27,095 bases of DNA from a virus, in IMG/VR virus record IMGVR_UViG_3300037517_003563, positions 1 through 27,095 of that record. The stretch is one strand, 5' to 3'. A program made the translations under genes and the position numbers. Positions 27,069 through 27,095 of the stretch are shown one piece after another. Position 1 is the first letter of the stretch. Each line of letters opens with the position of its first letter. The notes beneath the pieces were generated by a model. It did not search any database. It saw only the letters and a list, made by a program, of their open reading frames with translations, and was not told the DNA's origin.

Positions 27069-27095
27069 ATGATTGATACCTCCCCTACTGACGGC
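27069..27095 (+). CDS. Possible start of a further late gene, cut by the window edge
   Basis: From ATG 27069 nine codons (MIDTSPTDG) run to the edge without a stop. The frame is also open from TTG 27033. A copy of the late leader element lies upstream, as it does before terL and portal, which makes a real gene likely here, but nine codons do not allow a family call. It could be one of the missing head or tail genes. Confidence 0.3.

Noticed and set aside
1-27095. tRNA genes, CRISPR arrays, insertion sequences, retrons or toxin-antitoxin loci
   Set aside because: Reading both strands gave no cloverleaf, no regular spacer-repeat array, no transposase or reverse transcriptase motif, and no RHH gene is paired with a toxin-like partner that I can recognise.

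Overview
This window looks like most of a temperate bacteriophage genome, either integrated or as a free contig. It carries an integrase at the left edge, a leftward early/replication/recombination operon, a divergent regulatory switch near 13.3 kb, and a rightward late arm with packaging, portal, virion-like and lysis genes. The host is probably a Gram-negative bacterium: there is a lipoprotein with a lipobox, a Sec-type signal peptide and an M15-type endolysin. Many genes start without a Shine-Dalgarno sequence, after A/C-rich leaders. That habit together with the moderately high GC would fit Verrucomicrobiota or a similar lineage, but this host guess is weak.

Layout. 1-310 is noncoding DNA with short direct repeats, next to a rightward tyrosine integrase (311-1456). 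From 13277 down to 1407 about 25 genes read leftward, mostly coupled by ATGA/GTGA overlaps. They include a ribbon-helix-helix (RHH) regulator, a long coiled-coil protein, an ERF-type annealing protein, a RecE/PDDEXK-type exonuclease, a RusA Holliday-junction resolvase, an SF2 helicase, an SSB-like protein, a Cro-like protein, a DUF1376 replication initiator and a DnaC-like helicase loader. The initiator and loader overlap like lambda O and P. The initiator gene carries iteron-like repeats in its linker, so it probably contains the origin. A last three-gene cassette led by another RHH protein has its own promoter.

At 13277-13362 two RHH genes diverge from a compact promoter/operator region, a plausible lysogeny switch. 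Rightward come the large terminase (13601-15364), an unusual 3-kb block of unrecognised small genes (15390-18363, the last two inverted), a probable small terminase (18468-19049), five small genes, a 706-residue portal, a set of small virion-like proteins (one with a signal peptide, one of only 46 residues), and a lysis cassette. The lysis cassette has a small lipoprotein, two membrane proteins and an endolysin with a peptidoglycan-binding domain and an M15 peptidase domain.

No major capsid, scaffold or tail gene is recognisable, so these probably lie beyond the right edge. A 12-base element (AAAACCGGGGGT) occurs in front of terL, in front of the portal gene, and again at the right edge upstream of an open frame that runs out of the window. 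It may mark late gene units of this phage. The most interesting signals are this shared leader, the intragenic origin candidate, a textbook terminator hairpin sitting directly against the initiator start codon, and the divergent RHH switch. All names rest on reading motifs by eye; no searches were run.
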